Assembly (NCBI RefSeq): GCF_949987535.1
Contig: NC_080067.1
Location: forward strand, 55,424,405 to 55,488,404
From: Balaenoptera acutorostrata
Taxonomy: Eukaryota; Chordata; Mammalia; Artiodactyla; Balaenopteridae
Direction: 5' to 3'
Length of the DNA stretch: 64,000 nucleotides
A program made the position numbers and the translations under genes. The notes under the pieces are model-generated. The model saw only the letters and a program-made list of their open reading frames with translations, was not told the DNA's origin and searched no databases. The stretch's first letter is position 1, and every line of letters begins with the position of its first letter. This document shows positions 46,391 to 58,244 of this stretch, piece after piece.

Positions 46391-47405
46391 TCCAGGGACT
46401 CATTTGGATTTTCATTAGCAGTAATCCCTTTTTAAATATCTGATGAGTCCCTCTTCCCTTTTAAGTCCACACAAGTGGTCCTGAATGCACACAGTTGGAA
46501 CCTGCTAAGGCCAGGGCTGTCATAGGAAGTCATCTCCAAGAGGAGTCCCCAGCATCTATTTACGGAGGTCAAATTTGAGTGCTAGATCATGGGACAAGAG
46601 TAGCTTGTAGTCAACAGAATTATGCATATTTCGACTTGATAGCCGCTGCCTCCTTTTTAACCATTCCCCAAGGTTAAAACCACGTAGTTCAACCACGTAG
46701 TTCTCATTACATTTTGGTTTAATATACACAGTAGCCTACTTTGTGCTCAAAGAGATTCTCCCATTTCAGACAGAAGTGTTCTGTCCAGAGGGATGGACTG
46801 GAAAGACCATCACAGTCTGGACGTGGGTCACCACTTAGATGCTTTCCCATAACAGCAAATATGTCCCAGGTTTCTGAAGATGAGTCTGGACAAGCTTCCT
46901 GGAAAATCCACAAGCACTTAGAAGGGGATGAAGTGTAGTGCTCACATGGACACTTATCCAAATAAGGGATGTGGGTGTAGCGAAGTGACCAGCCCACACT
47001 CACACAGGGAGTAAAGGGTTCAAGTGGCATTAGATGGAGCCTCAAATTCCATGGGACAGGCCACCACCAGGACTACATCTGGGAAGCCTCATGGGAACCT
47101 TGGGTCTGACAATTTCTGAGTTTGTAAAAAGGCTTAGAAAATTACCTTTGGTTAAAAAAGCAAAAGTCTACAGCTTTTTAATAACTTTTTTACCCTGGAA
47201 GCTCAAAATTTACCACTTGGGTATGTGTTACTTAAAAAAAACAAAAAAAACAAAAACTTGTTATTTAATGTGATTTGATGTAATAAAAAATGTGACTAGA
47301 GTCTAAAGAAATTGGCATGGGAATGACAGAAACTTTCTGACAACTGACAATGAACCACGGAAACTATTTGTAATGTTTAGTTTTCTCAGGAGGGAAATTG
47401 GAGTA
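46391..47405. other. Unassigned stretch before the CDK11 fragment
   Basis: It contains a perfect 13-bp tandem duplication (aaccacgtagttc at 46678-46690 and 46691-46703). Overlapping frames at 46719-47045 (minus) and 46741-46938 (plus) carry no known domain. Confidence 0.35.
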
Positions 47406-47410
47406 AGAAA

Positions 47411-47810
47411 ATCCGCAAGCGCTTCGGGGCTCTGCTCTCAGACCAGGGCTTCGACCTCATGAACAAGTTTCTGACCTACTTCCCTGGACGGAGGGTCAGC
47501 GCAGAGGACGGCCTCAAGCACGAGTATTTCCGCGAGACCCCCCTCCCCATCGACCCCTCCATGTTCCCCACATGGCCCGCCAAGAGCGAACAGCAGAGGG
47601 TGAAGCGGGGCACCAGCCCCCGGCCACCAGAGGGAGGCCTGGGCTACAGCCAGCTGGGTGACGACGACCTGAAGGAGACGGGCTTCCACCTCACAACCAC
47701 GAACCAGGGGGCCTCGGCTGCGGGCCCAGGCTTCAGCCTCAAGTCCTGAGGCTCAGAGCTGACCCCAGACCCACCTTGGGGAGCGCCGACCGCTGAGGCC
47801 CCTTTTTTTT
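47411..47810 (+). pseudogene. CDK11B-like: CDK11 (PITSLRE kinase) C-terminal fragment, probable 5'-truncated retrocopy
   Basis: From 47411 to the stop at 47747-47749 there are 112 codons reading into the known CDK11 C-terminus. First comes the end of the kinase domain (IRKRFGALLSDQGF, then the FPGRRVSAEDGLKHEYF segment typical of CDK subdomain XI), then the characteristic tail (FRETPLPIDPSMFP, SEQQRVKRGTSP, LGYSQLGDDDLKETGF, ending GPGFSLKS). CDK11 is a nuclear CMGC kinase working with L-type cyclins in transcription and splicing. Here the ATP-binding lobe, catalytic loop and activation segment are absent, so it could not be a kinase. Homology stops abruptly on the 5' side within an AT-rich context. 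I judge from memory that the usual last residue is F, here S by one transition. A short GC-rich 3' UTR follows to about 47805. The long intact frame suggests a recent event. A displaced true terminal exon or segmental duplicate is the alternative; CDK11A and CDK11B cannot be told apart here. Confidence 0.85.
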
Positions 47811-47947
47811 TACAAGTGATGAATTATTTTATTCTGGCATGAAATCTAACACGTTAGATGTGTTCCCCCGTACGTGTGTTAGATATTGGGCTACAACTAG
47901 ACACGTGATATTGACATTGGAGTAAAACTACACTTAATAATAACTTG
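47811..47947. other. AT-rich spacer between two transcript-like segments
   Basis: Nothing recognised. It contains inverted motifs around cacgttagatgtgt / acacacg-like (gtacgtgtgttagat) near 47850-47885. Confidence 0.3.
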
Positions 47948-48530
47948 GATTTTTTTTTGGGGGGGGACGTTTATTTAATCAGAGAGCCTTTGAAGGCACC
48001 TGGTTTGAGTATAAAAAAAAAAGGCAGTAAAATGGCAACTGTACAGGGTTCATGATGGGCAAGAACTTGGAGAGGTAGGGGGAAGAGGCACATGGGGAGA
48101 AGGGGGCAGAAATGTCAGATAAGACTTCAGAACAAGCAGTCCTGGCCCCTAGCCACCCCTGGTACAGGCAAACAGGTAGACACATGACACACACTCTCTG
48201 AGACTAGGAGCCTCTGCTGCTCTGCCAGGCAGGGATCAATCATAGCCAGGTGGGGGGTGAGGGGACATGAGCAGACACAGAGGCCGTGTCCCCTCCCTCA
48301 ACTGACCCTCAGGCCCACAAAGTCCCCACCATCCATCCTCAGAGGCTCTCTCCTCCAGGTCTGGATGCTGGGCCCAGCACAGGCTGTGAGACAGCAGAAG
48401 TCGGCTAGAAGAGAAAACCTCCAGAGGACCCCAGCCCATCTCTGAAGGAGAAGGCAGGCAGGAGCAGGCGGCCGGTGCCACCCTTCCGTCCATCCTCGGT
48501 CACACGATTTTTACTTTAAACTTTCATGAA
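47948..48530 (-). pseudogene. mRNA-3'-end-like sequence, minus strand (source gene unknown)
   Basis: On the minus strand the segment is GC-rich and ends with gattaaataaacgtc, that is an AATAAA signal (about 47969-47974) followed after about 12 bases by a G/C run and nine A (tttttttttg on the plus strand at 47950-47958). This is how a processed 3' UTR looks after retroposition, although a genuine last exon is also possible. No flanking duplication or named gene could be recognised. Minus frames at 47979-48194 and 48236-48493 have no domain. The upper limit may reach about 48600. Confidence 0.35.
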
Positions 48531-51127
48531 GAAGGCTGGAACATCAATAAGACATAAGTCTTCCTAAGGAGCTGAGCACCGACACCCCAGACCCCCGATT
48601 TCTCTCCGTCCTCTTGCAAAACATAGACATGTATATTCATAACGGCCCAATAGAAAATGGGAGAGAGGAAGTGAGTTAGCAGGCTCTGTACCAGCAATGC
48701 CTCACTCTGTGTTTAAGGTGAAAAAAGCCGCCCAAAGTCCTATATCCCACAGGGAGACCAGCCAGCGAACATTCTTTAGCATGCAGGGAAAAGCCTTAGC
48801 AGAGGGAAAAGCACAGAGACACATGGACATCCTCATTCTAATTTTCTGTACTTCTCCAGTTAATTTGGGATGTTTGGAATTTTCAGGACCAAAAAGCAAG
48901 ACACAGTCATGTGCGGGCCACTCTAACGTATCAAAATACAATTTATTATCAAAGCTATGGATAAACCCATTCTCTCTCTCAGCTTGCCTGTAGGGATAGG
49001 GGCCAAGGAAGGAGTAGAAATCATCTCAGAAGCGACCGACAGCTTTTGGCTGACTAATGAATAAGGAGTGACCTCCTCCAGCCCCCTGAGTTTCTGCCAA
49101 GCATCACACAAGATAAGAGGAGGGATTAAGAAGAGGGAAGTAGAAGGGGGAATGTTATAATGTAGTCTAGAAATATGGTCCTAGAATCCTGAGTTCCAAT
49201 TAATTCTCACACGGATGAAGGTCAAGTTGGCAGGCCAATCCATATACAGATATTAAATGGACAGTAGAATAAAATATTGTCTAAAAGCAATTCAAACTAC
49301 AGGTGTAGAAAACAATATTGTGACTTCTGATTGACCACACAAGTTGGTTGTCTCTCTCTCAATCAACCCCGCTAAAATGAGAGTTAAAAGATTAAAAATC
49401 ACATAAATCCACAACATTTTTTTAAATGCAAAGGGCCCTGCGAAGGTAAGAGATCCAAACAAGTCTAGAAGTCAGAAAAAAGATGGAAGAGTGATAATGA
49501 AATATGGCAGAATAGTCCACAATGAGGGAATCCATGGAGAGGACCCAAATGACCTTGCAGAACTTGGCAACACTTGAGATTCCTTGTAGGACAAAGGATG
49601 AGAGTGAGATGAGGGGCAGGAAAAAGAAATTATTTGAAAGCCTGTATATGCAACAACCAATCACTTACCCCAACCATGTGGCCCCTCCATCCTGCCAGCT
49701 AACATTCTCTTTCCCTCATGCCAGACCTTGCCCCTGCACCCCACCCCATCCCCGCCCACAAAAGAAATTTATAGCAATCTTCAATAAAGAAACTGGAATG
49801 TCTCAGAGAAAAAGACTCCACATAAAGCTCACATAGAGAATCACAAAGCCGCTGGATAATGGCCTCACTCTTCAATATGAATGGATAAACATGATAAATG
49901 AGGCAAACCTCGAACACAGAAGAACACAAACAAGATAAATAAATGGGAGAAAAATGGTCTTAAGGAAAATACAAATAAAACAGGCAATAGAAAAGAACCT
50001 CAAATATCCCAATGAGAGTCAAGAAAATATATCCATAAAACAAGAAAAGAATGCTATAGAAAAAGGAGAATGAGCAAGCAAGAAAAAACCCTGTTAATTA
50101 AAAATTACTTTTTAAATTAAAAATTAAATGGAGGATGAATCAGAAAATATTCTCATTTCTCATAAAATCATGATGTAATTTCAGAATTTGAAGTCATCAC
50201 AAAATGTGCCTTCATATAAAAAGAAGAAAAGAGGAAAACTGGCCCTCTAAGGGGAATAGAAATCACAGAGGAGTAAGAATTAGACTTTTCGGGAGGCCGG
50301 AAGACTGAAGAGAAATCACATTCCCACTGAAAAGTCCCTCTTTCCCTCTACCCCATTCTTACCAGTCACCCTCCCAACCCCTAAGAGTGGAGCCAAAGGA
50401 AAATGACATTCATCTTAGAGTTCTATATTCATCCTGATAATCAATCCAATATAAGAATAGAATAAAAACATCTTCGAACACTCAAACACAAAGTTAGGCC
50501 CTTGACACCTTTTTGTAGAAAGGTAAGTGAAGATATGTACAACCAGAACGAAGGAGTGGCCATTGAATGAAGACAGGATGATTTTGTAGAACCAGTAGAT
50601 CTGAAGCAGGAAATGCCCAAAGGACAGGTGAGCAGCAGGCCTAAAAAGCAGAGGGATGAAGGGCCCTGGGGAGGAGGACCTGGGGAAAAAGGGCACAGTT
50701 TACTTTACACAGAACTAAACTCTGTTGTGGGAATCACAAAATTGAAGTTGTGATTAAAGGGCAAAGGGCAGGAGAAAAAACAGCATTTGGAAATTCCATG
50801 AAAATAGAAAGCTACAGAAATGAAACTCTATGAGCCTTGTTCCACAAAAGTAAAAAGAGGTGGGGAATGCAGGAGAGTTAAGGTCCTAATTTTACAAAAT
50901 AGGGAATCTAAAAGATTCTGTTAGTGAAAAGTCATCAAGCTGTGTACTTAAGAAGTGAACTTCTTGGTATGAATATTTATTTCAGTAACAAGTAGAGAAA
51001 CAAAAAATAACAATTACATTGTGTGTATGGAAGAATGGGCACGTGAGAATATCAGTGAACTAAATTCTCACCTATCTTAGCAGAAAGCCAATGGATGTCT
51101 AAAACTAATAAATTAGGAAACAACAAT
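48531..51127. other. Unique-looking, A-rich stretch, no gene recognised
   Basis: About 2.6 kb. Frames at 48697-48993, 49522-49836 and 50415-50696 overlap opposite-strand frames and carry no known domain. Decayed LINE sequence is possible around 49900-50250 because of the A-rich strand bias. Confidence 0.35.
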
Positions 51128-51145
51128 AAAAGCCTTTACATTGAG

Positions 51146-51435
51146 GCTTCCCTGGTGGCGCAGTGGTTGAGAATCTGCCTGCTTATGCAGGGGACACGGG
51201 TTCGAGCCCTGGTCTGGGAAGATCCCACATGCTGTGGAGCAACTAAGCCCGTGAGCCACAACTACTGAGCCTGCGCGTCTGGAGCCTGTGCTCCGCAACA
51301 AGAGAGGCCGCGACAGTGACAGGCCCGCGCACCGCGATGAAGAGTGGCCCCCGCTCGCCGCAACTAGAGAAAAAGCCCTCGCACAGAAACGAAGACCCAA
51401 CACAGCCAAAAATAAATAATTATTTTTTAAAAAAA
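51146..51435 (+). repeat. Long CHR-type SINE with 18-bp target duplication
   Basis: gcttccctggtggcgcagtgg head, ggttcgagccc B box, gccgcgacagtgacagg body and cagccaaaaataaataatt end. The duplication aaaagcctttacattgag (51128-51145) recurs as aaaagcttttacattgag (51436-51453), one mismatch. Confidence 0.95.
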
Positions 51436-51566
51436 AAAAGCTTTTACATTGAGATTTGAAGGCAATATGCAGAAAAAAATATCTAAAGGAGAAATAAGCA
51501 GTTATATTAGGGTACAAGTCTAGGAAGTAGTAAGTAGAAGTTTGTTGCTTTTAGATGCATACTGGC

Positions 51567-54480
51567 ATTTTTTCAGGTATAAATGACGTAAAACATTATA
51601 TTAGTTTCAGGTATACAACATAATGACTTGACGTTTGTATATATTGTGAAATGATCACCACAATAAGTCTAGTTAACATTCATCACCATACATAATTACA
51701 GAATTTTTTTCTTGTGATGAGAATTTTAAGATCTACTTTCTTAGCAACTTTCAAATATCCAATACAGTATTATTAACTATAGTTGCCATGTTGTACATTA
51801 CACCCCCATGACATATTTATTTTATAACTAAAGTTTGTACCTTTAGACCCCTTTCACCCATTTTGCCTACCCAAGCCCCCTATCCTTGGCAACCACCGGT
51901 CTTTCTCTGTATCTATGATCTTGGTTTTTTTCTTTTTTCTTTTTTTTCAGATTCCACATATAAGTGAGATCATATGGTATTTATCTTTCTCTGTCTGACT
52001 TATTTCACTTAGTATAATGCCCTCTAGGTCCATCCATGTTGATGGATGGCAATTTTCTTTTTTTTTTTGTGACTGAATAGTATTCCATTGTTATACGTGT
52101 ACAACATCTTTATCCATTGATCCATTGATGGCCACTTAGGTTGTTTCCATATCTTGGAATTGTAAATAATGCTACAATGTACATGGAGGTGCATATATCT
52201 TTTTGAGTTAGTGGTTTCCTTTTCTTTGGATTAATATTCAGAAGTGGAAATATTGTATCATATGGTAGTTCTCTTTTTCATTTTTTGAAGAGCTTCCATA
52301 CTGTTTTCTATGGTGGCTGCACCAATTTATCAATACATTCCCCTCAACAGTGCACAGGGTTCCCTTTTTGCCACATCCTCAGCAACACTGGTTATTTCTT
52401 GTATTTTTGATATTAGCTATTTTAACAGGTGTGAGGTGATATGTCATTGTGGTTTTGATTTTCATTTACCTGATGATTAGTAATTTTGAGCATCTTTTCA
52501 TGTACCTATTGGCCATCTGAACATCTTCTTAGGGAAAATGTCAATTCAGATCCTCTGCCCATTTTTAAATGGGGTAGTTTGTTTTTTTTGTTGTTGAGTT
52601 ATATGAGATATTTATATATTTTGGATATTAACCCCTTACCAGATATATGATTTACAAATATTTTCTCCTATTTAGCAAGTTGTCTTTTCATTTTGTTGAT
52701 TATTTCCTTTACTGTGCAGAAGCTTTTTAGCTTGATGTAGTTCCAGTTGCTTACTTTTGCTTTCTTTGCCTTTCCTTTTGGGATCAAATCCAAAAAATCA
52801 AAACCAAGAATGATGTCAAGGAGCTTACTGCCTATGCTTTCTTCTAGAAGTTTTATACTTTCAGGTCTTATATTCAAGCCTTTAATCCATTTTAAGTTAA
52901 TTGTTGTGTATGGTGTAGGATAGTGGTCCGGTTTCATTCTCTTGCATGTGGCAAGACTGGGTATGTAAATGTGGTGAGAGTGGCCATCCTTGTCTTGTTC
53001 CAGATCTTAGAGGAAAAGCTTTCAGCTTTTCACCATTGAGTGGGCTTGTCATATAAGGCCTTTATTATGAGAAGGTCCAGTTTTTCCAACACCATTTATT
53101 GAAGAGACTGTCCTTTCCCCATTGTATATTCTTGGCTCCTTTGTCATAAATTAATTGACTATATGTATGGATTTATTTCTGGGCTCTCAGTTCTGTTCCT
53201 CTGATCTATGTGTCTGGTTTTATGTCAATACTATGCTGTCTTGATTACTATAGGTTTGTAATATATTTTGACATCAGGGAGCATAATACCTCCAGCTTTG
53301 TTCTTTTTATTCAAGATTGCTTTGGCTATTCAAGGTCTTTTGTGGTTCCACGCGAATTTTAAAATTACTTGTTCTATGCCTGTGAAAAGTTCCATTGGAA
53401 TTTTCATAGGGATTGCATTGAATCTGTAGATTGTTCTGTGCCATATGGACATTTTAACAATATTAATTCTTCCAATCCATAAGCACAGAATATCTTTTCA
53501 TTTATTTGTGTCTTCTTCAATTTCTTTCATCAGTGTCTTATAGTTTTCAGTGTACAAGTCTTTCACCTCCTTGGTTAAATTTATTCCTAGGTATTTAATT
53601 CTTTTTCATGCAATTGTAAATGGGATTATTTTCTTAATTTCTGTTTCTGATAGTTCAGTATTAGTGTATAGAAACACGATAGATTTCCACATACTGATAT
53701 TGTGCCCTACAACTTTACTGAATTCATTTATTAGTTCTAATAGTTTTCTAGTGAAGTCTTTAGGGTTTTCTATATATAAAATCAATGTCATCCACAAATA
53801 GTAACTGTTTCCCTTCCTTTCCAGCTTGGATGCCTTTTATTTGTTTTTCTGGTTAGGACTTCCAATACTATGATGAAAACAAGTGGCAGGATAGGGAATC
53901 CTGTTTTGTTCCTGATCTTAGAGGGTTAGCTTTTAGCTTTTCACCATTGAGTATGAATGATGTCAACTGTGGGCCTGTCATATATTACCTTTATTACGTT
54001 ACGCTATGTTCCCTTTATACCCACTTTGTTGAGACTTTTAATCGCAAATGGATGTTGAATTTTGTTAAAAGTGTGTTCTGCATCTATTGAGATGATCATA
54101 TGATTTTAATCCTTCATTTTGTTAATGTAAGTATCATCACATTAATTGATTTGCAGATGTTGAACCATCCTTGCATCCCTGGAATAAATCACTCTTGATA
54201 ATTGTGTATGACAGTGCTGAATTCGGTTGGCTAATATTTTGTTGAGGATTTTTGCATCTCTGTTCATCATAAATACTGCCTTGTAATTTTCCTTTCTTGT
54301 GCTGTTCTTGTCTGGTTTTGGTTCCAGGGTAATGCTGGCCTCATAAACTGAGTTTGGAAGTATTCCCTCATCTTTAATTTTTGGGAAGAGTTTGAGAAGG
54401 ATTAGTATCAATTCTTCTTTAAATGTTTGGTAGATATCACCAGTGAAGCCATCTGGTCCTGAACTTTTGTTTGTTGTGAG
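51567..54480 (-). mobile_element. Old 5'-truncated L1, minus strand (RT to 3' UTR)
   Basis: Read on the minus strand, ORF2 pieces occur in the right order. Part of the reverse transcriptase ([12 protein letters not shown] and the [13 protein letters not shown] motif) is at 54411-54142. A connecting segment (FTRKLLELINEFSKVVGHNIS) is at 53797-53606. C-terminal sequence (WNYIKLKSFCTVKEIINKMKRQ) is at 52937-52668. The 3' UTR end reads out near 51567-51700. Several frameshifts and stops make it dead, and its divergence is much larger than that of the L1 at 14149. It contains an out-of-place duplicated block at 52952-53073. Confidence 0.92.
52952..53073 (-). repeat. Intra-L1 duplicated block
   Basis: It matches 53860-54020 in the same orientation: a gatcttagagg-core, agctttcagcttttcaccattgag, then ggcttgtcatata-ggcctttatta. 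It sits between L1 segments that should be directly adjacent (cattctcttgcatgtgg before it, gtccagtttttccaacacc after it). Confidence 0.8.
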
Positions 54481-54604
54481 TGTACTAGCATTATCATAAC
54501 TAAAAAATTAATTTAAAAAAATGGTATTGTTGTATATGTACAATGTATTGACAACTTACAAGATAAATAAATTTCTGTGATCTGGTCTGGGAAATGAATG
54601 GTCA

Positions 54605-54822
54605 TTTATAACAAGTGTTGACAAACTAAATCTGGTTCATTGCTTGTGTTTATAAATAAAGTTTACTGGAACACAATCACACACCCATTTCTTTACATAT
54701 TGTCTAGAGCTGCTTTCTGCTACAACAGCAGAGGTAAGTAGTTGCAACAGAGACTGCATAGCCCACAAAACCTAAACTATTTACAGTCTGGCCCTTTACA
54801 GAAAAATTTCACTGATCCCTGA
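54605..54822 (-). mobile_element. hAT-type MER fragment (non-autonomous DNA transposon)
   Basis: gttgacaaactaaatctggttc, tttataaataaagtttactgg, ctagagctgctttctgctac, gtctggccctttacag and actgatccctg are the reverse of a common eutherian DNA-transposon repeat beginning 'cagggg-c-gcaaac-ttttctgtaaagggccag'. The exact MER number is not given because I am not certain of it. Confidence 0.65.
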
Positions 54823-54824
54823 TT

Positions 54825-56445
54825 TGTAACACTAATTTTCTGGGAAAATGTTATCTACGGTCAGCTTGATTTTTAGAGAAGAGTCAGTTTCTAAGTTGGG
54901 GGCTGCCTCTCTTATGAGCATAGCTCACCTAATAGAAACAGACATGTCCCAAGACTTGATGTCCAGTGTTTTCTCGTTTGGGGCATGTTAAAGATCCCTG
55001 TCTCCATTATACAGCAATGGGAAGAGTCTGTCATCACATTTTAATTCTCCTGACATTTCAGATAACAGTAAGAACCTGGCTCTTGCATTTTTATTGCTAC
55101 ATGCTGGACATTACTTGTCAAAAAAACAGCAACCTTTACATGCACACATAAAAATGAATTTCTGCCTGTATCTCAATGTAGATATTAGAATGAAGCCTAT
55201 CAACATCAACTAACACAAGCAGTCAGCATTCTAGGTCAAAGACGCAGCAGCTGGGCATCAAAACACATACTATAAATATTTTTTAAAAGATACAGTGGTC
55301 TGAATGCCATGTCCTTGGAATTTTTCATCACAGTCCTTTAAGCTGCCATATTGCATGGACATAAATCCAAATTATCGGAAGAGAAAATAGGAAATAAAGT
55401 AATGGTCTGCTAATAAAAACATTTTTTTAAAATAGCAGTATTCCTTCTAAATGACAAGGGCTGACTTTACCTAAATTGTGTATTTAAAGTGAACATCAAA
55501 CAGTCATACCTCTTCAGTATTACAGGAGGTCTTTCTGCATAGAACTCATTTGACCTTCAAAAGAACTTAATGTTTGTGACAAAAATCTTTATTCCACATC
55601 AGGGATTCTCAATGGATGTGCGATGATAGAATATGTAGGATTCATTCCCTTAGAATTGCATCAAAATTTCAGGGTAGTAGGAGTCTTTTAAAATTGCACT
55701 TCTCCAAGTTAGTGAGAAATATTACTGTATTGATTAGAATCTGCAGCATTCCTCAGGAATGTCGATGAAAAAGATAGTACTATATAATTCTCCTCCACAG
55801 GAGAAAGAAAGACTCATAAAAAAAAAGCAGGATCTCATCATTCTTAGTATTCGGATGAAAAGTTTATATGTAGACATTTATGGACAAAACTGTGTATAAC
55901 TAGCAAAAAAAAAAGGGTAAGCCAATTCTGAGAATAGGATGTTAACTTATTACCTCTGGCTTTAAATAAACTAAAAGACAAACTCATTTGAAGGTATCTA
56001 CTAAGACATATGTTTTTAATAGGAGACTCCTATATATAGTATTTGTACCTTGCTTTTCTTCACTTTATTATCACATCTTTCCATGTCCATAAACATAAAT
56101 CTTTATTTTTAATATCTTCAATTAACATCCTTGTACCCAGTTTAGACACATGTCAAATTATTTCTAGAAGCAAAACTAGGTTGAAGGGCTTGTGCCTTTT
56201 TAGAACCTTTGATAACAGATCTCCTGACTTCCCAAGAATTATATCAATTTGCCCTCCCACTACCAGTATATGACTGTGCCAGACAGTCACCCCTTTGCCA
56301 ACTCTAGCTACTGGCATTCATTTCCATTACTGCTTTCATGACTCTCAAAATGGTTCATAATTTGGTCAGGGCTTTGTCTGAGCTGCTTTATCCAAGCACT
56401 TAACATCTTTCTCATCAGCAACAATGATGATGGTGGTGGTGGTGA
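54825..56445. other. Unique-looking AT-rich stretch, no gene recognised
   Basis: No feature is supported. A small (ATG/GTG)n trinucleotide patch (tgatgatggtggtggtggtgat) is near 56424-56448. Lone frames at 54966-55151 and 56043-56273 lack known domains. Confidence 0.35.
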
Positions 56446-56449
56446 TAAC

Positions 56450-56680
56450 AGCCACTAACATTTAGAACAATAGCTTTGTTTTAAGCATTTCACATATGTT
56501 ATCTAATTTAATTGATACAACAACTTTATGATGGGATACTATTATTATCCTCTTCATTTTACAGATGAGGAAACTAAGGCACAGAGAGATGATGTAAATT
56601 GCCCAAGCCCACAAAGCTAATAAGAGGTAGAATTTGGATTCATGCCCATGCAGTCTGGTGCTAGAGTCCTTGAGAATCAA
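56450..56680 (-). repeat. MIR, minus orientation, near full length
   Basis: cactaacatttagaacaatagc, cctcttcattttacagatgagg, aaactaaggcacagagag, then gaatttggattcatgcccatgcagtctgg are reverse-MIR phrases in order. Confidence 0.88.
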
Positions 56681-57120
56681 CCTTGCCTTTCCAGGTATTA
56701 ATACATACCTGCTTATAACCCATCCACCACATGGAAAAAGATTCACGAAACTAGAGAGATCACCATCCATTCCTACCCTTGGGAAAACAGTTACAGTTTC
56801 TACAGTTTTACAGATGTGAGCTTACTTAAATACAACTAGCCAAGTACTTTCCCATCTGGATTCTCTTCCCTTTTAAATCAGAACCTATGCCCTGCCTGTT
56901 CCCCCCTGGATACAGGACACTCACGAATAGATAGGCACTAACTCTCCGTATCGTTCGCACCAGTGGGTCATATCCCTCAGCCTTGCACCTCTTGGATGGT
57001 CTTGCCACTGCCCAATATCCAGATAATCACATGAAGCATCAACTGAGCCTCAACAGCTCTTACAACTGCTGTGGTTCTATCTGATCACTGTAGATGAGAC
57101 TTTTGTACAGGGTAACAGAC
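56681..57120. other. Unassigned stretch
   Basis: No gene or clear repeat is seen. Confidence 0.3.
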
Positions 57121-57124
57121 TCTT

Positions 57125-57362
57125 GGGTTTTAAGAGGCAATTGAGCATCATGTGCAAGGTCCCAGCTTCCAGGGTCCACCACTTAGAAGCTGTGTGCCCT
57201 TGTGCCCTTGGACCAGATGCTTAATCTCTGAACGTCAATTTTCTGTAAGTAAGGATAAAAATAATTATAGCTCATAGAGTTTATATGAAAAAAGGTTTAT
57301 AAAATGTTCAGCACTATGCCTGACACACAGTAAATGCTTGATAAATAGCAATTATTGTTATT
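57125..57362 (+). repeat. MIR
   Basis: caccacttagaagctgtgtgcc, gatgcttaatctctgaacg, gcactatgcctgacacacag and taaatgcttgataaatagc follow MIR order. A 9-bp ccttgtgcc duplication lies near 57196-57210. Confidence 0.85.
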
Positions 57363-57534
57363 TCCAGACATTTCAAATGTTAGCTCCTTTTTGTTATTCC
57401 TTTTGATCCCACCTTGAGAATTATCATGATGTTATATAGTCCAAACTGTCTCTAAATTAGAACTGCCTCCAAAAGAACAATTCTTCAGAGATGTATCAAA
57501 AGATGAAATAAAAGCATTCTTCACCTTAAAAGAA

Positions 57535-57790
57535 ATCAATATTAATGCATAATATTATATAAAATTTTTGAATATCAGGTATCTATAAACTTCAGCTTAA
57601 ATGCTGTTACTATAAATTAGGGCTAATATTTTAATACTTATTACCCAATAAATATGAAGTATCAACATTAATACACTATGTATTAATATTAATGCAGTCA
57701 ACTAATAATTATAATAATTAATATTAATGTAATCACATACAATAATTACTGTAATAACAGTAGAGAGATAGATATTTCATGTTACTATAA
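57535..57790. repeat. AT-rich tract with recurring ATTAATATTAAT motif
   Basis: The self-complementary attaatattaat motif and variants occur repeatedly, with stretches such as taataattataataatt. It is low complexity, and no transposon ends are visible. Confidence 0.75.
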
Positions 57791-58240
57791 TGCTGACTAC
57801 GGCTCTACAGAAATACCCTGATGACATCTAGAACAGTCAGTAAAACAGATGGTGCTGGGAACCTACTGAATAAACAGTCTCGGCCACACTTCCAGGAAGT
57901 ATCCCTATGAATGAATAATACCCTCATAGGATGCATAGCATTGAATACAAATAGTTCCTATCTATTATTGGGAAATATAATATTCTGGTTAAACTGAGAA
58001 GGATGAGATCTGGTCGCCCAATTTTGCTTGGATGGGAGCTACTTTCTATTTCTCTTGTGCCTTAAAAAAATAAAAGTACTCTGAAGGTGAAACACAAGAA
58101 CAGAGGGGAAGAAAGGCAGGAAGCAGCCTCCCATGCCCTTTCTCATATGAAAAATCCAAGGTTGGCGAGAAAGAGGAATGGCATTACACAGTCAACAAGC
58201 TTTGATCATGTTAGACCACACACAGAAATTTCCTCAGGGT
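57791..58240. other. Unassigned stretch
   Basis: Nothing recognised. Confidence 0.3.
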
Positions 58241-58244
58241 AGCA

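Noticed and set aside
47411..48530. CDK11 fragment and minus-strand 3'-UTR-like block as one twin-primed retrocopy
   Set aside because: In twin priming the tailed piece should have its tail at the outer edge; here the A-tract lies between the two pieces.
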